A program made the translations under genes and the position numbers. From 39-52-133 sp035531075 (lineage in GTDB: Bacteria > Pseudomonadota > Gammaproteobacteria > Burkholderiales > Gallionellaceae): a DNA stretch of 64,000 nt. Shown one piece after another: positions 27,161 to 35,756 of this stretch (its first letter is position 1; each line of letters begins with the position of its first letter). The notes under the pieces are model-generated. The model saw only the letters and a list, made by a program, of their open reading frames with translations, searched no databases and was not told the origin of the DNA. Where the stretch lies: assembly GCA_035531075.1 (NCBI GenBank), contig DATKTO010000014.1, forward strand, positions 1 to 64,000, given 5' to 3'.

Positions 27161-27759
27161 GACTATCCACCCCTAATAACGTCATAGGAAGGACAACTGC
27201 CTAAGCAAAGCGATGCCAATCTTAGACAACTATTTTTTCAAGACAAATAACCAGTGAGTCGTTTTTGCCCAGGCAAGACACGTGCCACAACGGGGCAGCG
27301 GAAATGGACATGTGCAATGTTCGATGTTTCCTGCAGCAGTTCACTCAGTATTCCCATTGGCCATCAGTGCTTTTCACACTGCAATAAACAGAAGATGGGC
27401 TATTAAGTAGATTTTTCAAGAGTCGCTATCATGGCTAAAACCAGCCATTCAAGAAATCTTCCCAAAGCAGTTCTTTGGAAAAGCATATTAGCAATTAACT
27501 GTATTGACGTATCCAAGTCAGACCATTACGGTAAATAAAGAAGCTCACGTTGCGATGTATGCGGTGGTGTTGTATTTTTGGAAGGGGTGAGTGGTTTAGG
27601 TATATCACTCCTTTTAAAATCAACGGACAGAAATTGGCGTCCAATATTGTGCGACATTCGACCATGCATTATCAGACATATCAGGTGGCTGATTAAGCTA
27701 TTCCTGATAGAGGACACGAGCTGATATCTTATTTTTGATCAACTACGGGAGATACTGGT
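27161..27759. other. 600-base stretch without a gene; holds direct repeat copy 2
   Basis: I see no convincing coding frame on either strand. The second copy of the 25-base direct repeat is at 27437-27461. The upstream part carries the promoter region of the Ala/Thr-rich gene and the last 40 bases that of the DUF2934 gene, without clear consensus boxes. Confidence 0.5.
27437..27461 (+). repeat. Copy 2 of the 25-base direct repeat
   Basis: It is identical to 25733-25757. It lies in a non-coding stretch, so shared coding constraint does not explain the match. Confidence 0.8.
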
Positions 27760-28125
27760 ATGCCTAAAAAGACAAGTGCGTTGCTTACTCCACGAGGCCG
27801 TACTGTTCCTCCAGTAGGAAAGATCAGTCCCGAGCAACGCGAGAACATGATCCGGGAGGCCGCGTATTTTCGGTACGTGAAACGTGACCCTGTCCCGGGC
27901 CATGATCTTGATGATTGGCTTGCGGCCGAAGTTGAGCTTTTCGGGGGTGAGGTCGGGCAGCAACCGCCCGAACCGCTCGAGATAATGGAACTCGGGGGGC
28001 AGGAAAGCGGCGTTCATGGCTTCTGGGAGGACGATGCGTTGAAGCGGATCATCAAGCAGCATCCGCGCAAAGGCATACCCCAGATTGAGAGTATTGAGCC
28101 TCAAGAAGCGCCGCCCAAGGAGTAG
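27760..28125 (+). CDS. DUF2934 domain protein
   Basis: 121 residues. Residues about 22-60 match the DUF2934 motif: I-R-E-A-A-Y-F-R-Y, a short gap, then G-H-D-L-D-D-W-L-A-A-E. DUF2934 is a short helical motif of unknown role found in many proteobacterial proteins, often near stress or plasmid genes. The C-terminal half is acidic and Pro/Glu-rich with no known fold. It stands alone; the ATG is preceded by a weak ribosome site. Confidence 0.7.
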   Translation: MPKKTSALLTPRGRTVPPVGKISPEQRENMIREAAYFRYVKRDPVPGHDLDDWLAAEVELFGGEVGQQPPEPLEIMELGGQESGVHGFWEDDALKRIIKQHPRKGIPQIESIEPQEAPPKE

Positions 28126-28428
28126 CACGGGCGAGGCCGCTCGCTCCAGATTAATCGCACGTGCTCAGCGACTGTAGCTTGCGACACATGTGATGCGTTG
28201 CCTGTTGTCTGCACAGAACACTCACAGCAAGACCAGAAGGAGTATCAGGAATCAATGCAGAAGGAGATCAAGATGATTGCCATATTTAGAAATGTGCTAA
28301 TGCTTGTGTTTAGGGGTGTCCTTGAGCCGGCACTGCAGATCTCAAGGCCCTTCTGCAGTGAACGGTACCGCTGGAAGCGTTGTCGTTTTACCCCGGCAGG
28401 TCATATTCTGAGGGCAAGGGAGATCCAT
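28126..28428. other. Non-coding stretch before the barrel gene
   Basis: The frame of the following gene is open from 28198, but this upstream part does not read like a signal sequence or domain, and the ribosome site lies at the ATG at 28429. I see no gene or clear structural element here. Confidence 0.45.
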
Positions 28429-29112
28429 ATGAGCATAAGCGCCAGTCGCTTCTTCTTTTGGTCTCTGCGGTGCTTGCTGGTCGCCGGTAGCCTGCTGCCG
28501 CTCACCGTTTCAGCCCAGTCGTGGTACTTGGGCGCGAGCGCGGGGCAGAGCTCCATTAATGCTTCGCCGGCTGACATCGAGACCGGCTTCTTGCTCGATG
28601 ACGGCTTCACGGCGAGCGGAACCACGCTGGAAAAGCAGGACAGGGCCGGGAAGGCCTATGCAGGTTATCGCTTCAACCGCTTCCTTGCAGCAGAAGCTGG
28701 CTACGTCGATCTTGGCGAAGCCAGGTTTAACACTACCATTGTTGCAGCTCCCCCAGGAACCACACCATCGCCACCTTTCCCGATCCATGCCACGGCTACA
28801 GCGCGTGGCGCCTTCTTGAACGCCATCGTTCACTGGCCGGTGACGCAAGGCTTTTCGCTGTTCGCGAAGGCGGGAGCATTTCGATCTGATGCGAAGTTCA
28901 CCGAGGTCATTCAGGGGACAGACATCACAAGAGTGAGCAGGACCGAACTTCAGACGGATGTGAACTACGGTGCAGGTCTTCAGTGGGTGTTAACTGGGAT
29001 GGTGGGGGCACGACTGGAATGGGAGCGTTTCAGGAACATCGGGCGGGGCATTGGGGGACGGGAAGGCATCGACATAGACTTAGTGTCGGCTGGTCTCATG
29101 TTGCAGTTCTGA
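28429..29112 (+). CDS. Outer-membrane beta-barrel protein (OmpA/OmpW-like barrel)
   Basis: 227 residues from the ATG at 28429, which has an AAGGGA site. A signal peptide ends S-A-Q, and W-Y-L-G-A-S-A-G starts the first strand. The following strands alternate (A-Y-A-G-Y-R-F-N, A-A-E-A-G-Y-V-D-L-G, Y-G-A-G-L-Q-W, R-L-E-W-E-R-F), and the chain ends in a terminal phenylalanine in G-L-M-L-Q-F. This is the eight-stranded OmpA-like barrel layout without a peptidoglycan-binding tail. Its ligand is not known. Confidence 0.8.
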   Translation: MSISASRFFFWSLRCLLVAGSLLPLTVSAQSWYLGASAGQSSINASPADIETGFLLDDGFTASGTTLEKQDRAGKAYAGYRFNRFLAAEAGYVDLGEARFNTTIVAAPPGTTPSPPFPIHATATARGAFLNAIVHWPVTQGFSLFAKAGAFRSDAKFTEVIQGTDITRVSRTELQTDVNYGAGLQWVLTGMVGARLEWERFRNIGRGIGGREGIDIDLVSAGLMLQF

Positions 29113-29276
29113 AAAGAATTGGAGATTCAACAAGTCAAATTGCGCAATTGCTGGGGCATAGATGAGGAAAGTGGCCCAGGCCCAGTTAGTGACTGCGACG
29201 GCTAACGAGGCGCTGGACGACAAAATTGACCACTCACAGCTGAATCGAAGTCAACCACCGGCGGAAAAGAGCTCGG

Positions 29277-29537
29277 ATGGCGAGAAGATACGCTCCGGCA
29301 GTTCGTGGCGCCCCTGCCGCACCACTGACGGATTCGATTCCGCGATGGAGCCCTGAAAGTGTAGGTGCCATTCTCGCTCGGCTTCTCAAAGCCCCATCCA
29401 AGAACCCCTTCGGTTCTCCTGGCTCCTTCGGCGCGCCGGGGACAGGAGATCCATTTGGATTTGCCGATCCGCAAGCCGAAATCGGATACGCATACGTCCT
29501 CAATGAGCTGTGCACTTGGAGGATCCGCGACAGCTAG
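29277..29537 (+). pseudogene. Remnant of a serine hydrolase / class C beta-lactamase-like gene
   Basis: One frame reads through F-G-A-P-G-T-G-D-P-F-G-F-A-D-P-Q, then I-G-Y-A-Y-V-L-N. It resembles the C-terminal signature of the serine-hydrolase (beta-lactamase-related) family, where a G-x-x-G-A-G-G-S-x-G-F-A-D-P block precedes G-Y-V-M-N. Neither a full-length frame nor the S-x-x-K and Y-x-N active-site motifs is found around it, and it stops soon after, so this is a decayed fragment. The rest of 29113-29656 shows no gene. This call rests on motif memory only. Confidence 0.45.
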
Positions 29538-29656
29538 CACTGCGCACGGCAACGTATTGCTCGATTGGCGAGATTGTCCGTTGAACGCCCGGTCATGCAA
29601 TGCCGCAATGCGTTTTTTATTGGGCACAAAGCAGGCATAAGCTTGAAACGATAAAC

Positions 29657-30622
29657 TTAGTTTTTTGTTTTTCTTTCCGGCAACGTCATCGCAATCACTC
29701 CCAGCGCCACCGCAAACCACAATGTAGCCAAGCGGATCAGCACCGTCGCCGCTACCGCATGCGGTTGATCAATATTATTCAGCATCAGCAATGCCACCAT
29801 GGTCGCCTCGGTACCACCCAGCCCGCCGGGCAGGAAACTGATTGCGCCGACCAGCATGGAGAAAGCGTAGATGAACAGCGCTGTCTGTAAACCCATGTCG
29901 TTGCCGAGCAAATGCATGATGTAATAGAACGCCACGCCTTCAGCGCCCCACGCAATCAGGCCAAGAGAAATGCCATACAGCAGCATCGTCAGGCTGAAGC
30001 AGCGTTTGGAGTGCAACACAATTTCTATGCTGGATGTAATCAGCTGTGAAAATTTGGCGGGAAATTTCCGTTGCGCGAAGGTTTCTAGCGACTTAAGCCA
30101 CTGACTTTGCTGCAGAAATAGCAGAACCGCCAGAATAATGCCGCCGAGCACGATGATGACGGGCTGGGCCTGCGGGTAGGCCCACAGGCCGACCGATACC
30201 AGCAGCATCATGCTGATGAGGTTGGAAAACTGGTCGGAGAAAAATGCGGCAAGGCTCTCTGGATAGGAAACTTGGTGTTTTTTCAGGAACACGCTGCGTA
30301 TCGCTTCGCCTGTCTTACCGGGGAGGATGGTGAGGCCGAAGCCGGCGATGTAGATGCGCAGGCTTTCCGGCCAGTAAACGGCGTGGCCGAGCTTTGCCAG
30401 AAATTTCTGCCAGCGCACAAAGCGCACTAGGTAGTTGACTAGCGACAGCGACAGCGCAATCAGGGTGCCGGCAATGCCAACCTTGCCCAGCGCTGCAACC
30501 ACTTCATGCCAGCCGCCCCACAGCGAGAACGCCAGATAGCCGATTGCGCTGAGCAGCACGATCAGCAGCATCGCACGGAAGCGCCAGCCCTGCATCACAG
30601 GATGAGTATGGCTTGCGCTCAT
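29657..30622 (-). CDS. Lysylphosphatidylglycerol-synthase-type membrane protein (flippase-like)
   Basis: 321 residues with about eight membrane helices. It has the UPF0104/AglD-type features: R-W-Q-K-F-L in the second loop, L-P-G-K-T-G-E-A-I-R-S near residue 100, and S-F-L-P-G-G-L-G-G-T-E-A near the end. Proteins of this fold are polyprenyl- or lipid-handling transporters or synthase membrane domains. It is the last gene of the arabinofuranose operon and overlaps the UbiA-type gene by one base, so it may flip the polyprenyl-linked sugar. That role is inference from place. Confidence 0.85.
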   Translation of the reverse strand: MSASHTHPVMQGWRFRAMLLIVLLSAIGYLAFSLWGGWHEVVAALGKVGIAGTLIALSLSLVNYLVRFVRWQKFLAKLGHAVYWPESLRIYIAGFGLTILPGKTGEAIRSVFLKKHQVSYPESLAAFFSDQFSNLISMMLLVSVGLWAYPQAQPVIIVLGGIILAVLLFLQQSQWLKSLETFAQRKFPAKFSQLITSSIEIVLHSKRCFSLTMLLYGISLGLIAWGAEGVAFYYIMHLLGNDMGLQTALFIYAFSMLVGAISFLPGGLGGTEATMVALLMLNNIDQPHAVAATVLIRLATLWFAVALGVIAMTLPERKTKN

Positions 30623-31491
30623 TAGTGGGCGATCAGTGCGATGGTGGTAATCGCCCAGCCCAGCAATACAATCAGCAAATGCGGATCGCGCACCATGTCT
30701 TTGGCCGTATCTGTACCACGGCTTTGATGGTGCAGCAAAAAGATATAGCGAAACACGCCATAAATGACGAAGGGTACGGTGTAGATCAAGTTTGCGGTGC
30801 CGTGGATGCGGATGGTTTCGGGGTTCATCGTGTACAGGCTGTAGCTCATGATCAATCCCGCTGCGGTGACCACGATCATCTTGTCCAGCAGCACTGGGCT
30901 GTAGTCTTGCAGCACCTTGCGGTGTGCGGATTTATCATCGCTCAGTGCGATGATTTCTGCGCGGCGTTTGCTGAAGCCCAGGAACAGCGTCACCATCAAG
31001 CCGCACAGCAGCAGCCATTGCGAGGGCGGAATGCCCAGCCCCAGGGTGCCGGCGAGAATGCGCAACATAAAGCCAGTGGCGATGATGAACACGTCGAGTA
31101 TCACCACATGCTTGAGCTTGAGGGAGTAAGCCACGTTCATCAGCGCATAAATCAGCAGGATGACGACGACGGTGGTTGAGGCGAAGGAAGCCAGGGTTAA
31201 GGCTGTTGCACCCAGCACCAGGGCAAAGATAGCCGCGGCAGAAACTTTCAGTTTGCCGGAAGGCAATGGGCGCTTGCGTTTGTTGGGGTGGTGCCTGTCC
31301 TGCTCAATATCCACGATGTCGTTGAAAATGTAGATGGTGCTGGAAATTAGGCAGAAAGCGACAAAGGCGATGAGGGCCTGAGTCACTAGGGCCGGGTTAT
31401 GCCAGGCGTGACCGAAAAGCAAGCCGGTCAGCACAAAGGTATTTTTGACCCATTGGTGGGGGCGCATCAGGCGCAATAAATCAACAATCAC
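30622..31491 (-). CDS. Decaprenyl-phosphate phosphoribosyltransferase (UbiA family)
   Basis: 289 residues with about nine membrane helices. The first prenyltransferase motif is N-D-I-V-D-I-E-Q-D, followed by H-P-N-K-R-K-R-P-L, the pattern of the phosphoribosyl branch (Rv3806c type) rather than ubiquinone UbiA. It begins M-R-P-H-Q-W-V-K-N, typical of that branch. It would join PRPP to a polyprenyl phosphate, the first step toward polyprenyl-phosphoryl-arabinose. Overlap with the HAD gene (4 bases) and its place before DprE1/E2-type genes support this reading. Confidence 0.88.
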   Translation of the reverse strand: MIVDLLRLMRPHQWVKNTFVLTGLLFGHAWHNPALVTQALIAFVAFCLISSTIYIFNDIVDIEQDRHHPNKRKRPLPSGKLKVSAAAIFALVLGATALTLASFASTTVVVILLIYALMNVAYSLKLKHVVILDVFIIATGFMLRILAGTLGLGIPPSQWLLLCGLMVTLFLGFSKRRAEIIALSDDKSAHRKVLQDYSPVLLDKMIVVTAAGLIMSYSLYTMNPETIRIHGTANLIYTVPFVIYGVFRYIFLLHHQSRGTDTAKDMVRDPHLLIVLLGWAITTIALIAH

Positions 31492-32123
31492 TGGTATTGT
31501 CCTTGATTGGTAAATGATTTGTAAAAGGGATAATCCGCGGCTGATAATAACTCTTTGTCGCCCCGGCTGTCGCCGTAGGCATACAGGGTATACCCGTCAC
31601 GCAACCCCAACAAGGCTTCAAGCCGGCGCATTTTTTCGGGGCCGAAGCAGTTTTCGCCCAGCAAATTTCCGCTGATACGTCCGCCATCCAGAGGCTCCAG
31701 ACGCGACCCCAGCACATCATCGAAGCCCACCTTGCTCGCCCACGGGCGCAGGTATATTTCCAGCGAGGCGCTGACCACCACGCAGCGGTGGCCCTGCTCC
31801 CTGTGCCATGCCAGGCGCTGCATTGCTTCAGTGCGCAATAAAGTCGGTAATTTCCCTTCTGCAAATGCGAGAGCCAGTTGTTGCAGGGTCGTCATCTCCA
31901 TATTGACGAGGAAACAGCGCAATACTTTGATTTTGGCAATATCGTTGCGCATCAGGCCCAGCGCATAGAAAGTAAGCGTAGGCAGCAAGGTGAGGAGCTT
32001 AAGGGAAAATTTGAACGGGCCAGCCACGTGCAGCAAAAACGGAAACAGCGTGTCACCGCGGGTCAGGGTACCGTCGAAATCGAAAGCAGCAACAACAGGT
32101 TTGTCAGTTTGCTGCTGCGTCAC
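31488..32123 (-). CDS. HAD-IB family phosphatase
   Basis: 211 residues. The HAD motifs are D-F-D-G-T-L-T (motif I, nucleophile Asp), S-A-S (motif II), a lysine in P-E-K-M, and G-D-S-R-G-D-K-E (motif III/IV). One hydrophobic stretch of about 20 residues follows motif I. In this operon it most likely removes the 5-phosphate from polyprenyl-phosphoryl-5-phosphoribose, a step carried out by a different protein type in mycobacteria. It overlaps the genes on both sides by 4 bases (ATGA-type coupling). Confidence 0.82.
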   Translation of the reverse strand: MTQQQTDKPVVAAFDFDGTLTRGDTLFPFLLHVAGPFKFSLKLLTLLPTLTFYALGLMRNDIAKIKVLRCFLVNMEMTTLQQLALAFAEGKLPTLLRTEAMQRLAWHREQGHRCVVVSASLEIYLRPWASKVGFDDVLGSRLEPLDGGRISGNLLGENCFGPEKMRRLEALLGLRDGYTLYAYGDSRGDKELLSAADYPFYKSFTNQGQYQ

Positions 32124-32857
32124 ATCTTCATCCGTTTGAAAACAACTTCCGGCACATGCTTGATGATCAGCATGATGAAGCGCCAGAAGCCGGGCAGGTA
32201 AACAATATCCGCCGATTTGCTCAGTGTCTGCACAATCTGCTTGCCGATGTTCTGCGGCGAGGCCACCAGAAACAGCCCGGGCAGGCCGAACGTCATGGCG
32301 GTATCGACGAAGCCGGGCTTGATCGTGACAACACGCACGCCGCTTGGAAAGAGTCGATTGCGCAGTCCTTGCAGATACAGGCTCAATCCGCCCTTGGCTG
32401 CGCCATACACATAATTGCTCTGTCTGCCGCGATCGCCCGCCACCGAGGAAATGCCGATGATGAAACCGCGCTTTAACGGTTCAAAATAATTGGCGCAAAT
32501 GCTCAGGATGGATACCGCGCCGGTAAAGTTGCTGGCGATGATTTTCTCGGCCACGCTGAATTCGCGTGCGGCCTGCTGGTCACCCAGCAAGCCGAAGGCC
32601 AGCACGACGCCGTTCAGTTCCTGCATCTCCTTGAGTACAGAGTGAAAGAAAGCAGGGTGAGTGTCGGTGTCCGCCGCATCAAAAGATCCGTAATACACTT
32701 TGACGCCATAGCGCACCTGCAAATCGGCGGCGATGCGCTGCAGTTCTTCCACATCGCGCGATGCGAGATACAGGTTGTCGCCGCGTGCGGCGAAGGCGGC
32801 AGCGGTGCCACGAGCAATGGCCGAGGTGGCGCCGAGTATCAGTATATTTTCACTCAT
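32120..32857 (-). CDS. DprE2-type SDR reductase
   Basis: 245 residues. Short-chain dehydrogenase with the N-terminal nucleotide motif G-A-T-S-A-I-A-R-G and the catalytic S-S, Y-x-x-x-K (Y-V-Y-G-A-A-K). The N-terminus and the W-like tail match DprE2 (decaprenyl-phosphoryl-2-keto-arabinose reductase). It would reduce the 2-keto intermediate made by the neighbouring DprE1 to give polyprenyl-phosphoryl-D-arabinofuranose. Both neighbours overlap it by 4 bases. Confidence 0.87.
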   Translation of the reverse strand: MSENILILGATSAIARGTAAAFAARGDNLYLASRDVEELQRIAADLQVRYGVKVYYGSFDAADTDTHPAFFHSVLKEMQELNGVVLAFGLLGDQQAAREFSVAEKIIASNFTGAVSILSICANYFEPLKRGFIIGISSVAGDRGRQSNYVYGAAKGGLSLYLQGLRNRLFPSGVRVVTIKPGFVDTAMTFGLPGLFLVASPQNIGKQIVQTLSKSADIVYLPGFWRFIMLIIKHVPEVVFKRMKM

Positions 32858-34218
32858 TTGGCGTCCCCTCCGATATGCAGACAGCCTATCTCCAGTCTGC
32901 GAGCAAGGCTGGAGCTGAAACGATTCGAGGGATCGATGACTTGTTTGACCTTAAGCCACTCTGTATAGCGCGGATACATGGCTCTGAAGGACTCGGCCGA
33001 GATGCGCGCATCCTTGGCCAGATATACGCGCCCGCCATGTTGCAGCACGATGTGATCCAGTTTTTCCAGCAGGCTGAACAGGCCCTTGTCGCGTATCGGC
33101 AGATCAAGCGCGAGCGTATAGCCGGGCATAGGGAAGGACAGCAGGCCTTTGCCTTCTGCGCCAAAGCGTTTTAACACTGCGAGGAAGGAAGAACGGCGGC
33201 TGCCGGAGAGCTCTTTCAGCAAGGCGGTCATGCCGGCAAGTGCATTGCCCTCGGGAATGACGCACTGGTATTGCACAAAGCCGCGTTTGCCGTACATGCG
33301 GTTCCACTCCCCGATGGCATCCAGCGGGTAAAAATAGCTGTCGTAATCGGTTAGGAAAGGAGATTTCTTGCGGCTTTCCCGGTAGTAATAGAGCTTGTTG
33401 AAAGCGCTGATAGTCAGTGGATTCAGTGCCCAGGACGGAAAGTCGAAGGGCAGGGAGCGCTTCCGCTTAGGCTTGCTGACAAGCGGATTCGCTCCGGTAA
33501 ACTCACTGCTGGAGGCATGGTGGCCGAACATAGCAACGCCCCGCCCTAACTGATCGCCGGTCGCCAGGCAGTCTATCCAGGCCACGCTGTAGTGATCGTC
33601 GACAGCCGGATCCTGCAATAGCTGGAACAGCTGCTCGAGGTTATTAGCCGCATGGTGACGCACCATCATCTGCGCAGTCTGAATGGGAATCAGCTTGAGG
33701 GTCACTTCGCCAATGATGCCGGTGAGTCCCATGCCGCCCACCGTGGCCCAGTACAGGTCGGAATTTTCTGTCGCGGAGCATGCTTTTCGGCTGCCGTCAG
33801 CCAGGATCAACTCGATGCCAAGCACATGTTCGCCGAACGAGCCATCATGATGATGGTTCTTGCCATGAACATCGGCTGCCACACAGCCGCCCAGCGACAC
33901 AAACTTGGTGCCGGGCGTAACCGGCAGAAACCAGCCCTGCTTCACAATCACAGGCAGAATGTCTGCCAGGGTCACGCCGGCTTCTGCCCTCAGTATGCCT
34001 TGCTTGACGTCCAGCTCGAGCATACGGTCAATGCGTTCGGTCAGAATCACGCGACCGTTTTCATTTAGCGATGCATCGCCATAGCTGCGCCCCTGTCCGC
34101 GGGCAATCAGGGTGTCTGTATTTGGATGCAAATCAGCGTAACGCTCCGGGCGTTCCAACTCGCAGGATTGCACGGGGTAGCGTCCCCAGCCGGAAATGGG
34201 TTTGGTGAGCGTAGGCAT
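32854..34218 (-). CDS. DprE1-type FAD-dependent oxidoreductase
   Basis: 454 residues. The VAO-type FAD-binding domain is shown by G-Q-G-R-S-Y-G-D and G-G-C-V-A-A-D-V-H-G-K-N-H-H, with a C-terminal substrate domain ending R-F-x-S-S-L-A-R-R-L-E. The order and spacing match mycobacterial DprE1, including the lysine in Y-L-A-K-D. The position of mycobacterial Cys387, which covalently binds benzothiazinones, is alanine here (Ala370 in G-Y-T-L-A-L-D). It would oxidise the C2 hydroxyl of the polyprenyl-phosphoryl ribose. It forms an epimerase pair with DprE2. Confidence 0.9.
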   Translation of the reverse strand: MPTLTKPISGWGRYPVQSCELERPERYADLHPNTDTLIARGQGRSYGDASLNENGRVILTERIDRMLELDVKQGILRAEAGVTLADILPVIVKQGWFLPVTPGTKFVSLGGCVAADVHGKNHHHDGSFGEHVLGIELILADGSRKACSATENSDLYWATVGGMGLTGIIGEVTLKLIPIQTAQMMVRHHAANNLEQLFQLLQDPAVDDHYSVAWIDCLATGDQLGRGVAMFGHHASSSEFTGANPLVSKPKRKRSLPFDFPSWALNPLTISAFNKLYYYRESRKKSPFLTDYDSYFYPLDAIGEWNRMYGKRGFVQYQCVIPEGNALAGMTALLKELSGSRRSSFLAVLKRFGAEGKGLLSFPMPGYTLALDLPIRDKGLFSLLEKLDHIVLQHGGRVYLAKDARISAESFRAMYPRYTEWLKVKQVIDPSNRFSSSLARRLEIGCLHIGGDAK

Positions 34219-34219
34219 G

Positions 34220-35734
34220 TTATTTCAGCGCTGGGCTGCATTCTCCGGGAAAGTATTTTTCGCAAAAGTAGCACGATGCATGCGGAAGGTAGGCGGGTAT
34301 TCTGTAATACTTGTTTCTGATTGGCCTCAGTATGCCTTCTTTGTATTGCTCAAAGTTGAAGCCATAACCCAGCACAAGATGGAAATTCGTGTCGCGTAGC
34401 GTAAAAATTCGGGTTTCCACGCGCTTGAAGTAGGGCGTGTATTCCTGCATATTGGGTGCGGATTTCGACAGAATCAGGATATTGCGGCCCTGGAATGGTC
34501 GAAAATCGGTAAGCATGTCATCTTGCCGTGCATGCAGCCCGCCTTCGCCAAATACGAAAAACTCTTTGCCGTAGTGATAGGAGATAGTGGCAGAGGGCGA
34601 GTAGCCATCAGTTGCCAGCAGGAAATTTTGTTGATCATAGGGACGGATGACGTCGACAATTTTTTCCGGCTCGAACATGAACACGATGCCGCCATAAAGG
34701 TTGTGCTGTTTCCAGGTTTCCATCGGCAACGATGCAATGACTGCAATTGCCAGCAAATGCAGCGCAGTAAAGCCGAGCATGAACTTGAGCATTTTTTCCA
34801 GTGCGATGCGTGGCAGAATCTGGAAAATCAGCAAATACAGCGCGGGATAAAAGGCCAGCACCCAATGCAGGCCCACTGTTTTCTTGAGCGACAATAGCGC
34901 GAAGACGGCAATAGGCACAACAAAGATGGACAGAAATATGCTGAACTGGTCTCGTTTGATTTTCTGCCAGAACGCCTCGCGGTGCTTATAGAGGAACCAG
35001 ACCAGCGGCGGTGTCATCAGATAAAGCTGCGCGCCTGCGAACATGGCAACGGTGCGCAATGAAAGCTGTGCATCCTCGTTTCGTGTGTACAGGTTGAACA
35101 GGATGTTGTCCCAGCAATGGGTGTAGTTCCAGTAAATATTGATCAGCGCAAAAGGCAACGATGCCGCAAAAAGCAGGATAAATCCTTTTGATTTTTTTGG
35201 ATTTTTCGCCGAAAAAATAAAATATGCCAGATACGACAGGCCGAGCAGCACAGCAAAATATTTTGACAGGAATGCCAGGCCAAAGAAGATACCGGAGAGC
35301 GCAAACCAGGAAAATTTGTTGTGCTGCTGCGCCTTGTACAGCGAGGCAATGGAGAAAAACGCAAACAAAATAAGCGGCGTATCGGTAGTCACCAGCACAT
35401 TCAAGATATTGATCGGTGAGACCAGAAACAGCATTGCAATCAGCGCAGCCTTGGATTCATCCAGCGGCTTGAGCAGGTGGTAGATGCCAATGCCAATAAT
35501 GATTGAAGTCAAGATCGCCGGCAGGCGCAGTAAAACTTCCGCGCTGCCGACATACAGCATCAGGTGCAGGAACCAGCCCACCATAGGCGGATGGTCGTAA
35601 TAGCCGAAATCCAGGTGATTTGCCCAGAGCACAAAATAGGCTTCATCTCCAGACAGTGGCACGAGCCAGGCCAGCAGGAGCTTGATGGCCAGGGTGGCCA
35701 GCAGTGTCCCTTTAAATGCGTTTGCCAAGTTCAA
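34220..35734 (-). CDS. GT39/ArnT-like membrane glycosyltransferase
   Basis: 504 residues with about ten N-terminal membrane helices and a periplasmic C-terminal part. The GT-C signature G-D-E-A-Y-F followed by G-Y-Y-D-H-P-P lies in the first loop, with the acidic residue pair used to bind the polyprenyl-phosphate sugar donor. Members use a polyprenyl-phosphate-linked sugar as donor, which fits a polyprenyl-phosphoryl-arabinofuranose made by the downstream genes. The acceptor (a surface glycan or a protein) is unknown. It is one base upstream of dprE1. Confidence 0.85.
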   Translation of the reverse strand: MNLANAFKGTLLATLAIKLLLAWLVPLSGDEAYFVLWANHLDFGYYDHPPMVGWFLHLMLYVGSAEVLLRLPAILTSIIIGIGIYHLLKPLDESKAALIAMLFLVSPINILNVLVTTDTPLILFAFFSIASLYKAQQHNKFSWFALSGIFFGLAFLSKYFAVLLGLSYLAYFIFSAKNPKKSKGFILLFAASLPFALINIYWNYTHCWDNILFNLYTRNEDAQLSLRTVAMFAGAQLYLMTPPLVWFLYKHREAFWQKIKRDQFSIFLSIFVVPIAVFALLSLKKTVGLHWVLAFYPALYLLIFQILPRIALEKMLKFMLGFTALHLLAIAVIASLPMETWKQHNLYGGIVFMFEPEKIVDVIRPYDQQNFLLATDGYSPSATISYHYGKEFFVFGEGGLHARQDDMLTDFRPFQGRNILILSKSAPNMQEYTPYFKRVETRIFTLRDTNFHLVLGYGFNFEQYKEGILRPIRNKYYRIPAYLPHASCYFCEKYFPGECSPALK

Positions 35735-35756
35735 GATTGCACTTCCAATTGTGAGA

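Noticed and set aside
29113..29164. A short S-Q-I-A-Q-L-L-G-H motif like the end of a tyrosine recombinase
   Set aside because: Only a few residues match, with no catalytic Tyr and no upstream domain in frame; too short to call an integrase remnant.
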